Made by a program: the position numbers and the translations under genes
Shown here: piece by piece, positions 60,963-64,000 of the stretch
How positions within the stretch are numbered: position 1 is the stretch's first letter
How the letters are laid out: every line of letters starts with the position of its first letter
The notes under the pieces: generated by a model
What the model saw: the letters and a program-made list of their open reading frames with translations, nothing else
Told to the model about the DNA's origin: nothing
Databases searched by the model: none
Assembly (NCBI RefSeq): GCF_000227135.1
Contig: NC_018263.1
Location: 1,641,367-1,705,366, forward strand
DNA from: Leishmania donovani
Taxonomy: Eukaryota; Euglenozoa; Kinetoplastea; Trypanosomatida; Trypanosomatidae
Reading direction: 5' to 3'
Length of the DNA stretch: 64,000 nt

Positions 60963-62822
60963 GTGTACATGTGCGTGTGTGTGTGTTTAAATCACGTGCT
61001 CTCGCTCGTCCCTCGTCGATTGCGTTTCCAATGAACACCATCTTTTTTTCGTCCCGCTCGATTCCACTCGGTGCGCGTTTTCGCTTTCCTTCCGTTGCGT
61101 GAGTTGTCTTTTTTGGTGTTCCTTGACGTGAGGCGCTTTATTGCGCCGCCGTCTCCTCACTCTTGGTTTGCTCCGACAGCCGTCTTTGTTTTGCCGTGGC
61201 GCCGCTACCTTTCGGGCATGTGTGTCGGTCTGGGCATTCCTTTATTTATTTATTTTTTTTTTTTTTCGGGGTGTGCCGTCGCTGACGTTTGTGTTCTCCT
61301 TGCTGTCCTCTCCCCACCGCACGCACTCCGTCTCGATTCGTCCAGAAGGGGTACAGGCCTCTTCCACACCAGCGGGTTGTTTCGCACAGGGAGGCAGTGT
61401 GTGGGGTACAGTTTGATGATGGTGTTTGGTTAGCGGGAGGAGAAGGTAGGAGAGAATAACAGTGACACAATTCAACGTGCTGGTCGAGGCCTGTTGTTTC
61501 GTCCATCCACTTTTCCGCCCCCCATTCCTCTCCTCACCCTTCTTCCTCCATCGATGCATGATGTGACGGAGGCGTCCTTCACGACTCCATGCGTCGTCAA
61601 GCCTAGCAGTGGTAGTGTATTTTGTTGCTGTTGGGCACACACACACACACAGACTCTTTCTCTGTATATATCTGTGTGCATACTTGTGCTTTTTTTTCGT
61701 TAGAAGGCCCTTTTTCTCTTTTCCACTCGCTTGTTCTTTGTCTCCTGGGGTGCTGCACAAGTGAAGTCTGTCATGTACATCGTACCTCTGTGCCTGCCCC
61801 CTCCCTTACTGGGTTGGCATGTGCCCCTCTCCCTGAATCCTGTCTGTGTGTGCGTGTGGGTGCGTATGGTGAGGCTCTACATGGTTTGCGTGGTGCGTTG
61901 ATGTGCTTCACCATTTTGATGATATCACTCATAGTTGTCTCCAGCGAGAAAAGAAGAAAAAGCTTGCATGCAGCACTTTAGCATGTGCGCATGCTTGTGT
62001 GTGCGCGCGTGTGTATCGCGCGCTGTGCCACATGTGCCACGAACACGCAGATGACCCTGCTTTCAGCTTCTCCGCTGGACTCCGTGTTTTTTTTTTTCCG
62101 CACCTTCTCACGCATCTTTGGAGAGCGCTAGCACCGCGTTTGCTGTTTACTCCTTAAGGTGACAGAGCCGGTGCACTGCCGGAGCACAGGTGTAGGATGC
62201 GTTATGTGCGAGGATGGCATGCGCCCTGCACCTCACGCAGACCTCTGCAGTCGCCAAGGACCACTCATCCTTTGCTTTTCCGTCTTGTTCGTACGTGGAC
62301 GGTGCTGTGCTGATCTCTCTCTCTCGTCCCGCGATTGTGCCTCTGCGCCCACCATGCTTACGGGCCCCAACCCGGCTGTCACCACATGCTCGTAATCGTA
62401 CACGCATCTCATCCATATATCCTCGCGCTGATGTGTACGTTGAGTTGCAAAGTCCGCAAGGATACCGCTTCTACGCGCCGTCATCAGACTACATATCTGG
62501 CGCCGACCACGGAAAGGGGGGAGCAAGCTTCTCACTGGCCATCACAACATAAGCGTGTCACATGTTTTTTTTTTTTTGCGCAGCATTTTATCTTTGCGTG
62601 CGCCTCCGCTTGTGCCAGATCCGTCCGTGGCGCCCTTTTTTCTTACTGGCCGGAAAGGCTAACACGGAGAAGAGGGTCGATCGCATAGAGACAGTGACGA
62701 TTGGCAACTGCCAGCGAGTGGCTCTTCTCCTCGTAGCGCTTTCTGAATCGGCTTTCGAGCTATCGTGAGGAGGAGCGCACAAAGAGGGCCGTTTTCATTT
62801 TGTTTAGCTCGCACGAAGCGCG

Positions 62823-62897
62823 GAGCTTCACCCCCCCTCCTCCCTTCCCGCTCGGGTGGTCGCCATTGCGGTAGTTTTACTTGACGCTGTTTCTTAG
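62823..62897 (+). promoter_or_regulatory. Pyrimidine-rich leader and possible trans-splice acceptor for the last gene
   Basis: Pyrimidine-rich blocks (62830-62855 and 62888-62895) end in TTCTTAG with AG at 62896-62897, eleven bases before the ATG at 62909. Another AG follows at 62900-62901. Confidence 0.5.
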
Positions 62898-62908
62898 GTA
62901 GCGTTACG

Positions 62909-64000
62909 ATGAGCAGCTACGACGCTATGAGTGCGGTGAGCAGCAACGGCGCTGCAGTGCCGGAGATCAACTTGCACCCGAGGCTAATGACCTACCGGCC
63001 CGACAGTGACTCGTACACCAGCTCGGCACGTCAGACGCCTCGTAGCTCCCGGGCGGTCCCCACGAACGCGGAACTGGCATACGCGGGAGTAACGGCGCAA
63101 GACGGCGTCGTGCAGCAGCTTTCTTCGCGCAGTGAGGAGAGAGGGTCGCTGGCTGGGCCCCGCGAAGTGTCGGCGCAGAGTAACTCTGGTCACCGGGTCT
63201 TGAGGGCGATCACAGCGTGCGGGCCGATTGACGAGCCATTGCAGTTTAGCCAACCACAGCAGCGCCGCGCCGTCCGTGACACCCCTCGCGAGCAGCAACC
63301 GCAGCAGCACCAGTCTCAGCTGACGCGCAACATATCGCACGGTGTCGTGACTCGAAACCCAACCGGAGCCGTCAGCTCACGCGAGCCGATCCGCCCTGGC
63401 CGCAGCAGCCGCAGCTCCACCCCGCGGATCCCATCGAAGTACAACGACCCGTACGCGCACGTCACCTCCGTCGTGCAGGAGTACCGCCAAAGCCGCATCA
63501 GTGCCCTGGAGGCGCAGTACAGGGTGGTGCGCACTCACTCTAACACATCCATTTCACAGGGTTATGATACAAGGCAGAGTCAGAGCGCGTCGCCGCGCTC
63601 GGCGGAGGCGAGGCATAACGCCTCAGCACACAGGCGGCCATCTGCGCGTCCCAGAGATGAATCGCGGCGGGTGTCTTCCGCGTCGTCTCGCACTCGGCAG
63701 AACTCTCCGCTGCCGCGGGCGATGGAGGAAGAGTACCTGCGTGGTGGTGTGCCGCGCGCCGCCCTCGACGCTCCGCACATTCGCTACGCTGAGGCACTGC
63801 AAAACATGTACAACTACTCCTCCTCTGCCCAGCGCCTCGCGTGCATGTCTTCTATGTCGAGCAACATGACGACCGAGTACGTGCCAGATGTGGCAAGGAG
63901 GATACCAGACCGTTTCAAATACGTTCCACCCACGGAGGAGGAGCGGCGCCACCATCGCGAGGCGACTCTGCGCGCCCTCGAGGAATGGCGTAGGCGGCAG
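62909..64000 (+). CDS. Ser/Arg/Gln-rich hypothetical protein, 5' part (runs off the window)
   Basis: An open frame begins at ATG 62909 (MSSYDAMSAV) and has no stop for 364 codons to the right edge, so the gene is truncated by the window. GC-rich codon use matches the neighbouring genes and contrasts with the T-rich spacer. The visible part is rich in Ser, Arg, Gln and Pro with many RS/SR pairs and basic patches, and looks largely disordered. Helical charged sequence (EEERRHHREATLRALEEWRRRQ region) begins near the end. No domain, signal peptide or membrane span is recognised. RS content could suggest RNA-binding or cytoskeletal proteins, but the evidence is too weak to assign a role. Confidence 0.85.
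   Translation, partial: MSSYDAMSAVSSNGAAVPEINLHPRLMTYRPDSDSYTSSARQTPRSSRAVPTNAELAYAGVTAQDGVVQQLSSRSEERGSLAGPREVSAQSNSGHRVLRAITACGPIDEPLQFSQPQQRRAVRDTPREQQPQQHQSQLTRNISHGVVTRNPTGAVSSREPIRPGRSSRSSTPRIPSKYNDPYAHVTSVVQEYRQSRISALEAQYRVVRTHSNTSISQGYDTRQSQSASPRSAEARHNASAHRRPSARPRDESRRVSSASSRTRQNSPLPRAMEEEYLRGGVPRAALDAPHIRYAEALQNMYNYSSSAQRLACMSSMSSNMTTEYVPDVARRIPDRFKYVPPTEEERRHHREATLRALEEWRRRQ

Larger units (their letters stand above)
60676..62908 (+). other. Spacer before the last gene
   Basis: Non-coding and T-rich, with a TA repeat at 60946-60962, a TTTA/poly-T stretch near 61244-61266 and CA repeats near 61638-61651. It ends with a GC-rich and then pyrimidine-rich leader. No RNA gene recognised. 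Confidence 0.6.

Noticed and set aside
1..64000. CRISPR arrays, operons with ribosome-binding sites, insertion sequences
   Set aside because: There are no regularly spaced repeats or prokaryotic signals. Gene structure and spacers are kinetoplastid.

Overview
The window is eukaryotic nuclear DNA from a trypanosomatid, most likely a Leishmania species. Nine intron-less protein genes all lie on the + strand, as expected of one polycistronic transcription unit. Their coding parts are GC-rich. The spacers are long and pyrimidine-rich, with polypyrimidine tracts followed by AG trans-splice acceptors before several start codons. Two copies of a degenerate retroposon resembling the Leishmania SIDER family are present. 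I found no tRNA, rRNA, spliced-leader gene, CRISPR array or prokaryotic feature, and no convincing gene on the - strand.

Layout. 455-2881: DYRK-like protein kinase with a large insert in its catalytic core. 2882-18110: about 15 kb of T-rich DNA without a recognisable gene; it holds an antisense SIDER-like element (8955-9496) and the first copy of a ~1.03 kb dispersed repeat (16345-17402, interrupted by a gap). 18111-19406: coiled-coil protein. 20859-25919: 1686-residue protein, possibly a scaffold nucleoporin. 27639-30113: Crooked-neck/CLF1 splicing factor. 31457-35152: PH-domain protein with a C-terminal ARF-like, probably degenerate GTPase domain. 37042-39295: second copy of the dispersed repeat and its flank, wrongly doubled around two 99-N gaps. 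39657-41906: trypanothione-synthetase-like protein with an intact-looking amidase and a degraded-looking synthetase. 42636-44264: SET-domain methyltransferase. 45849-52430 and 55798-60675: two giant paralogous multi-C2 proteins, with a sense SIDER-like element between them. 62909-64000: Ser/Arg-rich protein running off the window.

The genes do not form one metabolic pathway. They cover signalling (kinase, PH-ARF), RNA processing (CLF1), thiol metabolism (amidase), protein methylation (SET) and probable membrane or cytoskeleton association (C2 pair). Co-location reflects shared transcription, so individual control should lie in the UTRs. The points most worth attention are the repeated helix-plus-C2 module of the giant pair, the PH-ARF-like fusion with degenerate nucleotide motifs, the split amidase/synthetase evolution of the trypanothione-synthetase-like protein, the kinase insert and altered activation loop, and the near-identical 1 kb direct repeats bracketing four genes.
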